A stretch of DNA of 64,000 bases from Falcatimonas sp. MSJ-15 (GTDB lineage: Bacteria > Bacillota > Clostridia > Lachnospirales > Lachnospiraceae), in contig NZ_JAHLQC010000008.1 in NCBI RefSeq assembly GCF_018918265.1, positions 1 to 64,000 on the forward strand, read 5' to 3'. Below are positions 7,631-16,198 of the stretch, piece by piece (position 1 is the first letter of the stretch; each line of letters opens with the position of its first letter). The position numbers were made by a program, and so were the translations under genes. The notes below the pieces were generated by a model. That model did no database searches. It was not told where the DNA came from and saw only the letters and a list, made by a program, of their open reading frames with translations.

Positions 7631-8560
7631 ATGGAATTTATAATTTTTTTAATTATTGTAGGTTTTGTTATAAAGAGAAGTAAAGAAAAGGTTCAGGTTG
7701 AATCTAACCAGAAGCAGAATATTAATAAGAATAATTCAGCTTTTAATAATAATTCTGTGAATAATACAACAGGTAACAAGGCAGGAAAGTATACTACAAC
7801 TACTACTATGGGAACAGTTAATAACCAGAGTACTACACGAACTGTAAGTAGAACAACCAGTGTATCATCTAATAGTAAGTATGATAATAATATGACAATG
7901 TATGCATCTAAAAACAATGATGATAATAAAAATAGAGCTAAAGATTATGAAAATTGTTTTAAGACATACAAATATACCGAGATAAGAGATATAGCAGCAT
8001 TACTTAATGTATCAGAGAGCAGAGTTATTAAGGATATCAAAAAATATCAACAGATGGGATATTTTAAAGACATAAAAGTAGACATCAAAAATCGTCAGAT
8101 TATATATAATTCTGCGAATACAGTTGCTTTGAATAAAAAGAGTCAGACTGTTGATGAAGACAGATATGAATATATCAATAAAGAGCCGAATGAGACTTAC
8201 AATTATGTTAACAAAGATTATAAAGAAGATTATAACTATGTTAATAAGACTCGAAAAGAAGATTATAATTATGTTAACAAGCAACAAAAAGAAGATTATA
8301 ACTACATCAATAAGAAAAAAGCAGAATATAATGCTGATAAAGAATATGTTCGTAAACAACATGAATTACATACAGAAGAAGATAAGCATTGGGAGAAGGA
8401 TTCTGTAGAAGAAGAGGCTATTAATCTTGATGTAGAATTTGGAACATTCTCATCTTATGATTTTAACTCATTTGACTTCATTCCATCATTTAATTCATTT
8501 GACTATTTAACGGGTATGTACGATGAACTCGATATAGAGAAGATGATAGAAGAAATATAG
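7631..8560 (+). CDS. Membrane-anchored winged-helix protein with YNYVNK repeats
   Basis: This 309-residue protein is of unrecognised function. An N-terminal transmembrane segment (EFIIFLIIVGFVI, residues 2-14) is followed by a 90-residue Asn/Thr/Ser-rich linker. A compact PCI/winged-helix-like module follows (YTEIRDIAALLNVSESRVIKDI, then MGYFKDIKVD, about 117-160), then five tandem copies of an about 11-residue unit (KEDYNYVNK variants, about 175-235), then an acidic Phe/Asp-rich tail. The helical module resembles those in B. subtilis-type membrane-bound PCI/SHOCT proteins. GGGGGAAG precedes the ATG. It stands alone between trmD and a bidirectional terminator. The acidic, repeat-rich cytoplasmic part suggests a scaffold rather than an enzyme. 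Confidence 0.8.
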   Translation: MEFIIFLIIVGFVIKRSKEKVQVESNQKQNINKNNSAFNNNSVNNTTGNKAGKYTTTTTMGTVNNQSTTRTVSRTTSVSSNSKYDNNMTMYASKNNDDNKNRAKDYENCFKTYKYTEIRDIAALLNVSESRVIKDIKKYQQMGYFKDIKVDIKNRQIIYNSANTVALNKKSQTVDEDRYEYINKEPNETYNYVNKDYKEDYNYVNKTRKEDYNYVNKQQKEDYNYINKKKAEYNADKEYVRKQHELHTEEDKHWEKDSVEEEAINLDVEFGTFSSYDFNSFDFIPSFNSFDYLTGMYDELDIEKMIEEI

Positions 8561-8640
8561 AAGTTTGAAAGTGATTAAGATTATAAGTATTATTGAATTA
8601 AGAATAAAAGCATAAGTAATAAGTAAAGTAAAATAAAATG

Positions 8641-8676
8641 AAACTCCATATACTACATTATGTAGTAAGTGGAGTT
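8641..8676. terminator. Bidirectional terminator
   Basis: AAACTCCA/TGGAGTTT arms with an inner ACTACA/TGTAGT stem are flanked by A- and T-runs. It serves both the + gene ending at 8560 and the - strand AraC gene ending at 8679. Confidence 0.85.
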
Positions 8677-8678
8677 TT

Positions 8679-9551
8679 TTATTCGGGTTCGTCACTTTTG
8701 GCTTTTTTGCTGAAGTCTTTAGGTGTTGTGCCATACATTTTTCTAAAACTTCTTAGAAAACTTGAGTAATCGATAAAACCACATTTTTCAGAGACTTTCA
8801 TTACACTTTCATTATTTAAAAGTAATTCTTTTGCAAGAATAAGTCTCTTTTGAGATATATAATTATGAAGAGTATATCCTGTTTGTTCTTTAAAACGATG
8901 CATTAGATAATATCTGCTAATATAGAATCTGTTTGCAATATCATCAACTGTCAAAGGCTCATTAAGATTGGCATTGATATATTTTAGAATCTCATTTATC
9001 TGATTATCATATATACTATCACATTCGTTAGCTTCAATGATATTGTTGTTGCCAAGAATAAGTCTGTTAATATATACAAGAAATTCTATAAGATAAGCAT
9101 TGCTTAGAATCCTGCTGCCAAATTCCTGTGAATTAATTGAAGCTTCAAGTTTGGTTAATAGTGATATTAATTCGTTTTGAAGATCTGGTTTTAAACGTAT
9201 TAGATTAATATCATTTTTAATAGCATATTTAAAACATTCTTCAAGATTACAATTATCGTCACTATGTTCTTTTACAAAATTAGTATCAGCCCATATAACA
9301 ATTCGTTCATAAGTTGAATTGGAATCTATTATAGGTTTGTGAATATCATGATTATTAACCAGAAGAATATCATAAGGCTTTAAGTGATATGTTCGACCTT
9401 CTATAATATAAGTTACATTACCTGATAAGAATATAATTATCTTATTGAATTCATGATAATGATAGTCAAATTCTTTTTTTGTCTTATCTTTAAGATGAAA
9501 AAGCCTAAAATCTGAATTAAGATAACCTGAACGTATACCGTCTTTGTGCAT
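8679..9551 (-). CDS. AraC-family transcriptional regulator
   Basis: This 290-residue regulator has an N-terminal cupin sensor (about 1-150: FRLFHLKDKTKKEFDYHYHEFNKIIIFLSG, then YHLKPYDILLVNNHDIHKP) and a C-terminal pair of HTH motifs (about 185-285: INANLNEPLTVDDIANRF, then SVMKVSEKCGFIDYSSFLRSFRKMYGTTPKDF). Such proteins sense small sugars or related ligands. No adjacent target operon is visible, so the regulon is unknown. GGAGGAG lies 4 nt before the ATG. Confidence 0.93.
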   Translation of the reverse strand: MHKDGIRSGYLNSDFRLFHLKDKTKKEFDYHYHEFNKIIIFLSGNVTYIIEGRTYHLKPYDILLVNNHDIHKPIIDSNSTYERIVIWADTNFVKEHSDDNCNLEECFKYAIKNDINLIRLKPDLQNELISLLTKLEASINSQEFGSRILSNAYLIEFLVYINRLILGNNNIIEANECDSIYDNQINEILKYINANLNEPLTVDDIANRFYISRYYLMHRFKEQTGYTLHNYISQKRLILAKELLLNNESVMKVSEKCGFIDYSSFLRSFRKMYGTTPKDFSKKAKSDEPE

Positions 9552-9693
9552 AATACTCCTCCATATATTAAGAAAGATTTAGTAATTTTAAAGTTAAATA
9601 CATTAAAAATTTATTGGCATCTATATTAAAACTGATATCTATAATAAGTAATAATAAGTCATATTAAGTAATAATAAGTCGTATTAACCAACT

Positions 9694-9765
9694 GTGATAA
9701 AAATTATAAAAATCATACCTATAAAAATCACATATTGCTTATTTGAGATGGTAATAGATTATGAA
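9694..9765 (+). repeat. Dispersed intergenic repeat, copy 1
   Basis: This roughly 65-70 bp stretch (AAAATTATAAAAATCATACC, then CATATTGCTTATT-GAGAT-GTAATAGAT) recurs at 11804-11875. The two copies lie on either side of the oligopeptidase gene. Before copy 1, ATATTAAGTAATAATAAGTC is repeated in tandem (about 9641-9680). This accounts for most of the 9552-9930 gap. Confidence 0.7.
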
Positions 9766-9799
9766 GTCTGATTATATACAAATTATAATCAGACTTCAT
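9761..9799. terminator. Strong hairpin between pepF-like and araC-like genes
   Basis: A perfect 16-bp stem (9761-9776 with 9784-9799) with a 7-base loop. It lies downstream of the - strand oligopeptidase gene and could end its transcript, though no T-run follows. Confidence 0.55.
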
Positions 9800-9930
9800 G
9801 ATATTCCAAATGAGAACAATCAGTTTGGTATTATCTAATATACTATTTATTATATTATTTTATAGTATATAGTATATTACCTATTGTAATACGAGTTCTA
9901 TTATAGATTAATCTTAGACAGTGCTTTTAA

Positions 9931-11685
9931 CTATTTTGTAAGTTCAAGGAACTTATCAATAGATTCTTCAATTGTCTTAAGACTCTGTTTCCAGAATGAT
10001 TTATCTGTAAGATCGATATCTGCCATCTTAGCAACGTCTTCAACTGTTGAAACTGTTGTCGCATGAAGGAGTGCATTATATTTTGGTATAAATGCTGAAC
10101 CTTCTTCTAAGTATCTGGCATATAATCCTCTTGCGAACAGACCACCGAATGCATAAGGGAAGTTATAGAAACTTAATCCTGATGAATAGTAGTGTCCTTT
10201 ACATACCCACATATATGGATGAAGATATTCAGGATCAAGACCTGTACCGTATGCTTTTTTCTGTGAATCGAGCATCATCTGTTCTAATTCGTCAGCAAAC
10301 ATGAAAGAATCTTCTCTTTTAGCAAATACAGCAGATTCGAATAAATATCTTGAATAGATATCACAGATAATCTGTGTATCGTCTTGAAGACGACTTTCTA
10401 TAAGAGCAAGCTTTTCTTCACCTTCGGCTTCATTAATAGCAGCATTCATAATTACAACTTCATTAAAAGTTGAAGCTGTCTCAGCAACAGGCATTGTATA
10501 ATCCTGGTTAAGAATTCTATGTGTCTCAATTTGCTGTCCATGATAAGCATGTCCAAGTTCATGAGCAAGAGTTACGATATCACCAAGTTGTCCATCATAG
10601 TTAGTTAAGACACGACTCTGCTTGAAATATGGTATATTGCTGCAGAATGCTCCACCGACTTTACCATCATGTGGATAAAAATCTATCCAACTCTCATCAA
10701 AAGCACGTTCGATCATGTCAGCAAGCTCCGGATTAAATGGTCTAAAGTGTTCTAAGAGATATTCTTTAGCTTCTTCTATAGTATATTTTTTCTCAAGTTT
10801 ACCCATTGGTGCAAAGAGATCATACCAAGGAAGTCCATTTTTATGTCCTAATAATTCGCCTTTTCTTCTAAGATATGCATGGAATTTTGGAAGTGATTCA
10901 TCAATTGCAGCAAACATAGCATCAAGAGTTCCTTTTTTCATTCTTGATTTAGAAAGTGCCTGCATAAGAGGTGATTCAAAGCCTCTTAGTTTGCTCATAG
11001 TATTAACCTGACCTTTGATATTATTAAGAGCAAATGCGATAGAATCTTTAATCTTGTCATAACATGCAAGTTCAGCTTCATAAGCTTCTTTTCTCTCAGT
11101 AGCATCAGGGCTGTAAGCTATATTACGAATAGCTGATAAGTTAGTAACATCGCCTTTATAGTCAACTTTTACTCTTGAAGTAAGATAACTTTGAAGATCA
11201 GCCCATGAACTTCCACCTGTTATGTCAAGCTTGTCAGCAAGATCTTCAACTTCATCACTTAGAAGATGTTTGGAATTCTCTTTTATTGAGTTAAGAAGAA
11301 AACTATAATCTTTTAATATATCACTGTCTTTGATGAGACTGTCTATATCATCGATTGAAGCAACGAATCGTTCAAACTGTGTCTGTGCAATAGTTATATT
11401 ATTTAATAATTGCATAAGTTTGTTGATGTAAGTTGCACAGTTTGGATTAGAAGTATCTGTAGACTGTGTAAGAGAACAGAACTGGTATAATTTGGATACT
11501 AAGAGTTCAATCTTTTCTTTTACAACAATAACATCTTCCATTGATTTTAATGGATTAGTATTGTCGATTGCTTTAACAGCATTATTATAATCTTCGATAG
11601 CATATTTTGCTTTTTCAAAATCTTTTGCAAAGTTTTCATCATCAAAACCTTTGTAAAAGATATCTAATGACCATTCAGTATTCAT
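9931..11685 (-). CDS. M3B-family oligoendopeptidase (PepF-like)
   Basis: This 584-residue cytoplasmic zinc metallopeptidase of family M3 trims short peptides. The zinc site is LAHELGHAYHGQ (HExxH at about 366-370) with the third ligand region PVAETASTFNEV about 25 residues later. The all-helical N-terminal half fits the family fold. Length matches the pepF/M3B group (about 560-600). The start codon follows AAGGAGATTT. It is a single gene with no operon partner, flanked by a dispersed repeat pair. Confidence 0.95.
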   Translation of the reverse strand: MNTEWSLDIFYKGFDDENFAKDFEKAKYAIEDYNNAVKAIDNTNPLKSMEDVIVVKEKIELLVSKLYQFCSLTQSTDTSNPNCATYINKLMQLLNNITIAQTQFERFVASIDDIDSLIKDSDILKDYSFLLNSIKENSKHLLSDEVEDLADKLDITGGSSWADLQSYLTSRVKVDYKGDVTNLSAIRNIAYSPDATERKEAYEAELACYDKIKDSIAFALNNIKGQVNTMSKLRGFESPLMQALSKSRMKKGTLDAMFAAIDESLPKFHAYLRRKGELLGHKNGLPWYDLFAPMGKLEKKYTIEEAKEYLLEHFRPFNPELADMIERAFDESWIDFYPHDGKVGGAFCSNIPYFKQSRVLTNYDGQLGDIVTLAHELGHAYHGQQIETHRILNQDYTMPVAETASTFNEVVIMNAAINEAEGEEKLALIESRLQDDTQIICDIYSRYLFESAVFAKREDSFMFADELEQMMLDSQKKAYGTGLDPEYLHPYMWVCKGHYYSSGLSFYNFPYAFGGLFARGLYARYLEEGSAFIPKYNALLHATTVSTVEDVAKMADIDLTDKSFWKQSLKTIEESIDKFLELTK

Positions 11686-11803
11686 ATTGTATAAATCTCC
11701 TTGTGTTAAATATTAGTGCATATACCATGCCTCTAATTAATGTATCACATATATAATAAGATTTCCATAATTATTTTGGTGTCACATATCTGTTTAGCAC
11801 AAC

Positions 11804-11875
11804 AATCATAAAAATTATAAAAATCATACCTATAAAAAACATATATTGCTTATTGGAGATAGTAATAGATCATAA
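11804..11875 (+). repeat. Dispersed intergenic repeat, copy 2
   Basis: Second copy of the element at 9694-9765, in the same orientation. Confidence 0.7.
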
Positions 11876-11950
11876 AATACTATGCTTAATTAAAATGTCA
11901 TAGTAATATATTATAAAATGTTGTGCTAATTAAAATGTTATGGTATTATA
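11876..11950 (+). repeat. Imperfect tandem repeat before the lipoprotein gene
   Basis: Two imperfect units of about 40 bp, each containing TTAATTAAAATGT or CTAATTAAAATGT followed by an ATAGTA/ATGGTA stretch. The rest of 11686-12064 is AT-rich leader; no confident promoter was assigned. Confidence 0.5.
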
Positions 11951-12064
11951 AGTGGGATATTAAGATTATCTTATAGGCAATTGGAAAATTATATTTCTAT
12001 ATACAACTGATGATAGATGTGAATTTTGCAATAGTCTAATTATTTTAGAAAAGAGGGAAAAGGT

Positions 12065-12910
12065 ATGAGGAGAAAAAATTTCTGCATAATGATGGGAGTA
12101 TGTATATTGTCTACGGTACTATATGCGTGTAAAAGTGGTGAGAGTAAAGATGATAGTAATTCTGCTGCCAATGATGTCGCTATTACCGAAGCAGCAGAGA
12201 ATGTGTCTGAGAATGTAACAGAGAATGTAACAGATAATACTGTCGATAGCGATAATTCAGTTAGTGATGATTATATATATGAAGATGAACTGCCATCTGA
12301 TGCTAAGTTCATATATGAGTCGGCACAGTATGAACTTGGAACAGTGAATATTAAGTATCCGGTAATATTAGTGGAAGGACAGGAGCAAGTTGCATATACC
12401 AGTATACATGCAATTAATGAGATTATTAAAGATGATGCTTTGTCAATTCTTACTAATTATAGTATTAATGATGGAACAGATTCAGTTAACGTAGATTATA
12501 GTATATTTATAGATGGTGATGGCAATATATCTGTAAAGTTCAGCGGTGATGCTATGTATAGTAACGCAGCACATCCATCAGTTCTAGAATATACATCTAA
12601 TGTTAATGTATATTCTGGAACACGATTTAAACCAATTAGTGATGACAAACTGTCGCAGATAACTGAACATTTTGAAGTCGGCAAAGATTATGAAGTATGT
12701 AGTGATGAAACTGATATAAAAGAAGCTGTTGAAGATTATCTTAGAGAATATGATATGTCTATGCTGGCATCAGAACTTAATAATATGGATTTTGATGATG
12801 ACAGACAGACTCCTTATACATATTCATATCAGGATGAAGATGGAGTATATATAATAATAAGCGTACCAACAGCAATAGGTCAGTATGCAATTCTTAAGAT
12901 AATTGAATAG
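12065..12910 (+). CDS. Lipoprotein with DUF3298-like C-terminal domain
   Basis: This 281-residue exported lipoprotein has a signal peptide ending in the lipobox LYAC (Cys about 22), an Asp/Ser/Asn/Thr/Glu-rich linker (about 25-80), then a folded beta-rich domain. Segments such as YASAQYELGTVNIKYPVI-like YELGTVNIKYPVI and FSGDAMYSNAAHPSVLEYTSNVNVYSG resemble the DUF3298/RsiV-type fold, which often lies outside the cell. The domain call is by resemblance only. GAGGGAAAAGG precedes the ATG. The CPBP protease gene follows by 8 nt, so the two are probably cotranscribed. Confidence 0.8.
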   Translation: MRRKNFCIMMGVCILSTVLYACKSGESKDDSNSAANDVAITEAAENVSENVTENVTDNTVDSDNSVSDDYIYEDELPSDAKFIYESAQYELGTVNIKYPVILVEGQEQVAYTSIHAINEIIKDDALSILTNYSINDGTDSVNVDYSIFIDGDGNISVKFSGDAMYSNAAHPSVLEYTSNVNVYSGTRFKPISDDKLSQITEHFEVGKDYEVCSDETDIKEAVEDYLREYDMSMLASELNNMDFDDDRQTPYTYSYQDEDGVYIIISVPTAIGQYAILKIIE

Positions 12911-12918
12911 GAAAAAAT

Positions 12919-13812
12919 ATGATGGGTATGGATTTTAGAAAAAAAGACTTTATAGAATATACAGAAAAAAGCAGTCCGGCTAATTGTCTGGCATTCATAT
13001 TACTTGGAATAGTTGCACAAAATCTGCTTATTAAAGTTTTTGTAATGTTAGCAGGAATAGGAAATGATGAAAGTAAAATGTTATATAGTATGCCTATTCA
13101 GTTGTTTTCAACATTAGGAATGATAGTAGTACTTATTATCTATTGTCGCAAAGTAGAAAAAAGAAGTATAAGAGGTACTGGTGTTGAATGTAATGCAAAG
13201 AGTGGACTAGGTTATATAAAAGGACTTATTATAGGAATGATTATGTTCTCGGCATGTATGATAATAGCTTATCTTACACACTCGGCAATATATGTTGGCA
13301 AACATTATAAAGGACATGAGACATATCTTCTTATTATGTTTGTTGGTTTTCTTATACAGGGAATGAGTGAAGAGATTATGGTAAGAGGAACACTTATGCC
13401 AACTATTGCCTCAAAAAAAGGAATTTTAAAAGCCATTATTATGAGTTCTTTATTTTTTGCAATTCTACATCTTGGCAATAATGGAATTACACTTCTTGCT
13501 TTTATAAATCTTACATTATTTGGAATATTTGCAGCATTATATTATTATCATGAAGGAAGTCTGTTTGGAATTGGTGCATTTCATGGAATGTGGAATTTTG
13601 TGCAAGGTAATCTATATGGACTTAGCGTGAGTGGTATCAATTCAGGTGCCAGCATATTAAAGTTCCTTATGTCAGCTAAATCTTCTAGAAAAATTATAAC
13701 AGGTGGAATATTTGGAATAGAAGGAAGTATTGAATGTACAATCGTAATGTGCATTGGCATTGCATATCTGTTTGTAAAAGAGCGTCATAATCTTATAAGT
13801 GACGTCAAATAA
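12919..13812 (+). CDS. CPBP-family intramembrane metalloprotease
   Basis: This 297-residue polytopic membrane protein has the CAAX-protease/bacteriocin-processing (CPBP) motifs: E151-E152-x3-R156 (GMSEEIMVRG), H184 in SLFFAILHLGN and H222 in GAFHGMWN. About eight hydrophobic segments are visible. Members cleave within or near membranes and some give bacteriocin self-immunity; the substrate here is unknown. Several ATGs lie at the start; 12919 follows AGGAAAAAAT. It forms a likely two-gene unit with the lipoprotein. Confidence 0.92.
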   Translation: MMGMDFRKKDFIEYTEKSSPANCLAFILLGIVAQNLLIKVFVMLAGIGNDESKMLYSMPIQLFSTLGMIVVLIIYCRKVEKRSIRGTGVECNAKSGLGYIKGLIIGMIMFSACMIIAYLTHSAIYVGKHYKGHETYLLIMFVGFLIQGMSEEIMVRGTLMPTIASKKGILKAIIMSSLFFAILHLGNNGITLLAFINLTLFGIFAALYYYHEGSLFGIGAFHGMWNFVQGNLYGLSVSGINSGASILKFLMSAKSSRKIITGGIFGIEGSIECTIVMCIGIAYLFVKERHNLISDVK

Positions 13813-13996
13813 GTTTTTGACATCATAAAATACATTGTGCAAAATTATATTTTATTAAATTTTTGAAAACTTATATGATTTATTGCTTACACATGTTATA
13901 ATGAAGAGTATGTTTTTGATTAGGCGATTGTTGAACTTAAAATAAGAATTTTTGCGATTGCCTACATTTAATAATTCACATAAGGAGATATGCAAA

Positions 13997-14842
13997 ATGG
14001 AAAGAAAAGAAATTCATCAGGAATATTTAACAGGAGAGAGAGCATTATTCCAGGGAAATAATCTGAATATATATGATACTATTTTTGATGACGGAGAATC
14101 ACCACTTAAGGAAAGTCACGATATATCATTATATGGAAGTATGTTCAAATGGAAATATCCTCTTTGGTATTCAAAAAATATATATACAGAGAATTGCAGC
14201 TGGTTTGATATGGCAAGAGCCGGTGTATGGTATACAGACAATATGACTGTTAAGAATGCACTTATTGAAGCACCTAAGAATTTTAGAAGATGCGATGGAC
14301 TTGTATTCGATAATGTAACACTTACTAATGCCGAAGAGACATTATGGAGCTGTAAGAATGTAGAGATGAATAATGTAACAGCAAGAGGTAATTATTTTGC
14401 GATGAACAGTGAGAATATGAAACTTAATAACTTCCAGCTTGTTGGCAATTATTCATTTGACGGCTGTAAGAATGTAGAGATTCATAATTCAAAACTTATG
14501 TCAAAAGATGCATTCTGGAATACAGATAATGTAACAGTATATGATTCAGTTATATCAGGAGAATACCTTGGATGGAATGCTAAGAATCTTACACTTATTA
14601 ATTGTACGATCGAAAGTCTGCAGGGAATGTGCTATATAGAGAATCTTGTTATGAAGGATTGTAGACTTGTTAATACAACACTTGCTTTTGAATATTCAAG
14701 CGTTGATGTCAGTATTATAGGTGGAATAGATAGCGTTATGAATCCAAAAGAAGGAACAATTAAAGCAGATTTTATTAAAGAACTTATATTAGATAAAGAT
14801 AAGATAGATCCATCAAAGACTACAATTATTAATATGCATTAA
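13997..14842 (+). CDS. DUF3737 family right-handed beta-helix-like protein
   Basis: This 281-residue protein consists of repeated short strands (SKNIYTENCSWF, ARAGVWYTDNMTVKNA, LTNAEETLWSCKNVEMNNV, and similar) that would wind into a parallel beta-helix. It matches the DUF3737 family, whose function is unknown. The gene is often next to a PatB/MalY-type aminotransferase, as here (25 nt upstream). ATG 13997 was chosen because AAGGAG lies 9 nt before it; an in-frame ATG at 13952 has no ribosome site. Confidence 0.88.
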   Translation: MERKEIHQEYLTGERALFQGNNLNIYDTIFDDGESPLKESHDISLYGSMFKWKYPLWYSKNIYTENCSWFDMARAGVWYTDNMTVKNALIEAPKNFRRCDGLVFDNVTLTNAEETLWSCKNVEMNNVTARGNYFAMNSENMKLNNFQLVGNYSFDGCKNVEIHNSKLMSKDAFWNTDNVTVYDSVISGEYLGWNAKNLTLINCTIESLQGMCYIENLVMKDCRLVNTTLAFEYSSVDVSIIGGIDSVMNPKEGTIKADFIKELILDKDKIDPSKTTIINMH

Positions 14843-14867
14843 TGCGAAAGGTGAGTGTGATTGATAT

Positions 14868-16040
14868 ATGAAATATGATTTTGACAAAATTATAGACAGA
14901 CATAATACTGGTTCACTAAAATGGGATGTTGCCTACAATGAACTTCCTATGTGGGTTGCTGATATGGACTTTGAGACTGCACCTGAGATAATAGATGCTT
15001 TAAAAAAGAGAGTAGAACATGGAGTATTTGGATATTCAATTCTTCCAAAAGAATGGGAAGATGCATATATTACATGGTGGAGAGACAGACACAATTTTGA
15101 GATTGAGCCAGAGTGGCTTACATTCTGTACAGGAGTTGTGCCTGCAATATCAAGTATTGTCCGTAAGATAACAACACCAGCAGAAAAGGTTCTTATACAG
15201 ACACCTGTATATAATATCTTTTTTAATTCAATTCTTAATAACGGAAGAAATGTAATTGAAAGTGAACTTGTATATGATGGCAAAGATTATCATATAGATT
15301 TTGAAGATCTTGAAGAGAAACTTGCCGATCCACAGACAAACCTTATGATTCTATGCAATCCACACAATCCTGTTGGAAAGATATGGGATAAGGATACACT
15401 TAGTAAGATTGGTGAACTTTGTTATAAGCATAATGTTGTCGTATTATCAGATGAGATACATTGTGATATAACAGATCCAGACAGTAATTATGTACCTTTT
15501 GCATCTGTATCAGATATATGTAAGAACAATTCTATAACATGTGTAGCACCAACCAAAGCATTTAATATTGCCGGGCTTCAGACAGCAGCTGTTGTAATTC
15601 CTAATAAGAATCTTCATCATAAAGTATGGAGAGGCCTTAATACAGATGAAGTAGCAGAACCAAACGCATTTGCGGTAGCTGCAACAGTAGCAGCTTTTAA
15701 TGAAGGTGGAGAATGGCTTAACGAACTTAAGAGATATATTACAGATAATAAGGCTTATGTAAGAGAGTTCATTGAGCGTGAACTTCCAATGCTTAATCTT
15801 ACACCATCTAAGGCAACTTATCTTTTGTGGCTTGATTGCAGCAATGTGACAGATGATGCTACTGTATTCGCAGATCAGATAAGAGAATATAATGGACTCT
15901 ATCTGTCAGCAGGAAGACAGTTTGGTGAATGTGGTAAGTGCTTCTTAAGACTTAATACAGCATGTCCACGTTCGGTCCTTGAAGATGGAATGAATAGATT
16001 TAAAGATGCACTTCTTGCTATTGGCAGTAATAAGCAATAA
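14868..16040 (+). CDS. MalY/PatB-type pyridoxal-phosphate C-S lyase / aminotransferase
   Basis: This 390-residue fold-type I PLP enzyme of the MalY/PatB group usually has cystathionine beta-lyase activity (cystathionine to homocysteine, pyruvate and ammonia) and sometimes aminotransferase side activity. The lysine for the Schiff base is K230 (APTKAFNIAGLQ). N164 (CNPHNPVGK) and D195 (LSDEIHCD) complete the cofactor site. The N-terminal signature GSLKWD, then MWVADMDF, is typical. It probably forms an operon with the DUF3737 gene. Confidence 0.93.
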   Translation: MKYDFDKIIDRHNTGSLKWDVAYNELPMWVADMDFETAPEIIDALKKRVEHGVFGYSILPKEWEDAYITWWRDRHNFEIEPEWLTFCTGVVPAISSIVRKITTPAEKVLIQTPVYNIFFNSILNNGRNVIESELVYDGKDYHIDFEDLEEKLADPQTNLMILCNPHNPVGKIWDKDTLSKIGELCYKHNVVVLSDEIHCDITDPDSNYVPFASVSDICKNNSITCVAPTKAFNIAGLQTAAVVIPNKNLHHKVWRGLNTDEVAEPNAFAVAATVAAFNEGGEWLNELKRYITDNKAYVREFIERELPMLNLTPSKATYLLWLDCSNVTDDATVFADQIREYNGLYLSAGRQFGECGKCFLRLNTACPRSVLEDGMNRFKDALLAIGSNKQ

Positions 16041-16120
16041 GTTTTTGATGTTGACTATTGTTAGCAATAGCGAATAATTAAAGTAGAGAGAATACAATAA
16101 AAATAAGTAGAATTAAGATA

Positions 16121-16174
16121 AAAACAGAATATCTGCTTCGTAAAATAATTATGAACGCAGGTGTTCTGTTTTTT
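16121..16174 (+). terminator. Terminator between the PatB-type and transglutaminase-like genes
   Basis: AAAACAGAA...CTGC pairs with GCAG...TTCTGTTTT around a 20-base loop and ends in six T (16169-16174). It covers the first in-frame ATG (16151) of the next reading frame, which argues for a start further downstream. Confidence 0.7.
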
Positions 16175-16198
16175 GATATGAATGGAGAAAAATATATA

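Noticed and set aside
13952..13996. Upstream ATG for the DUF3737 gene
   Set aside because: No ribosome site; AAGGAG is correctly spaced from ATG 13997.
14933..15283. 116-residue antisense frame in the PatB-type gene
   Set aside because: Shadow of a strongly coding frame with catalytic motifs; no ribosome site.
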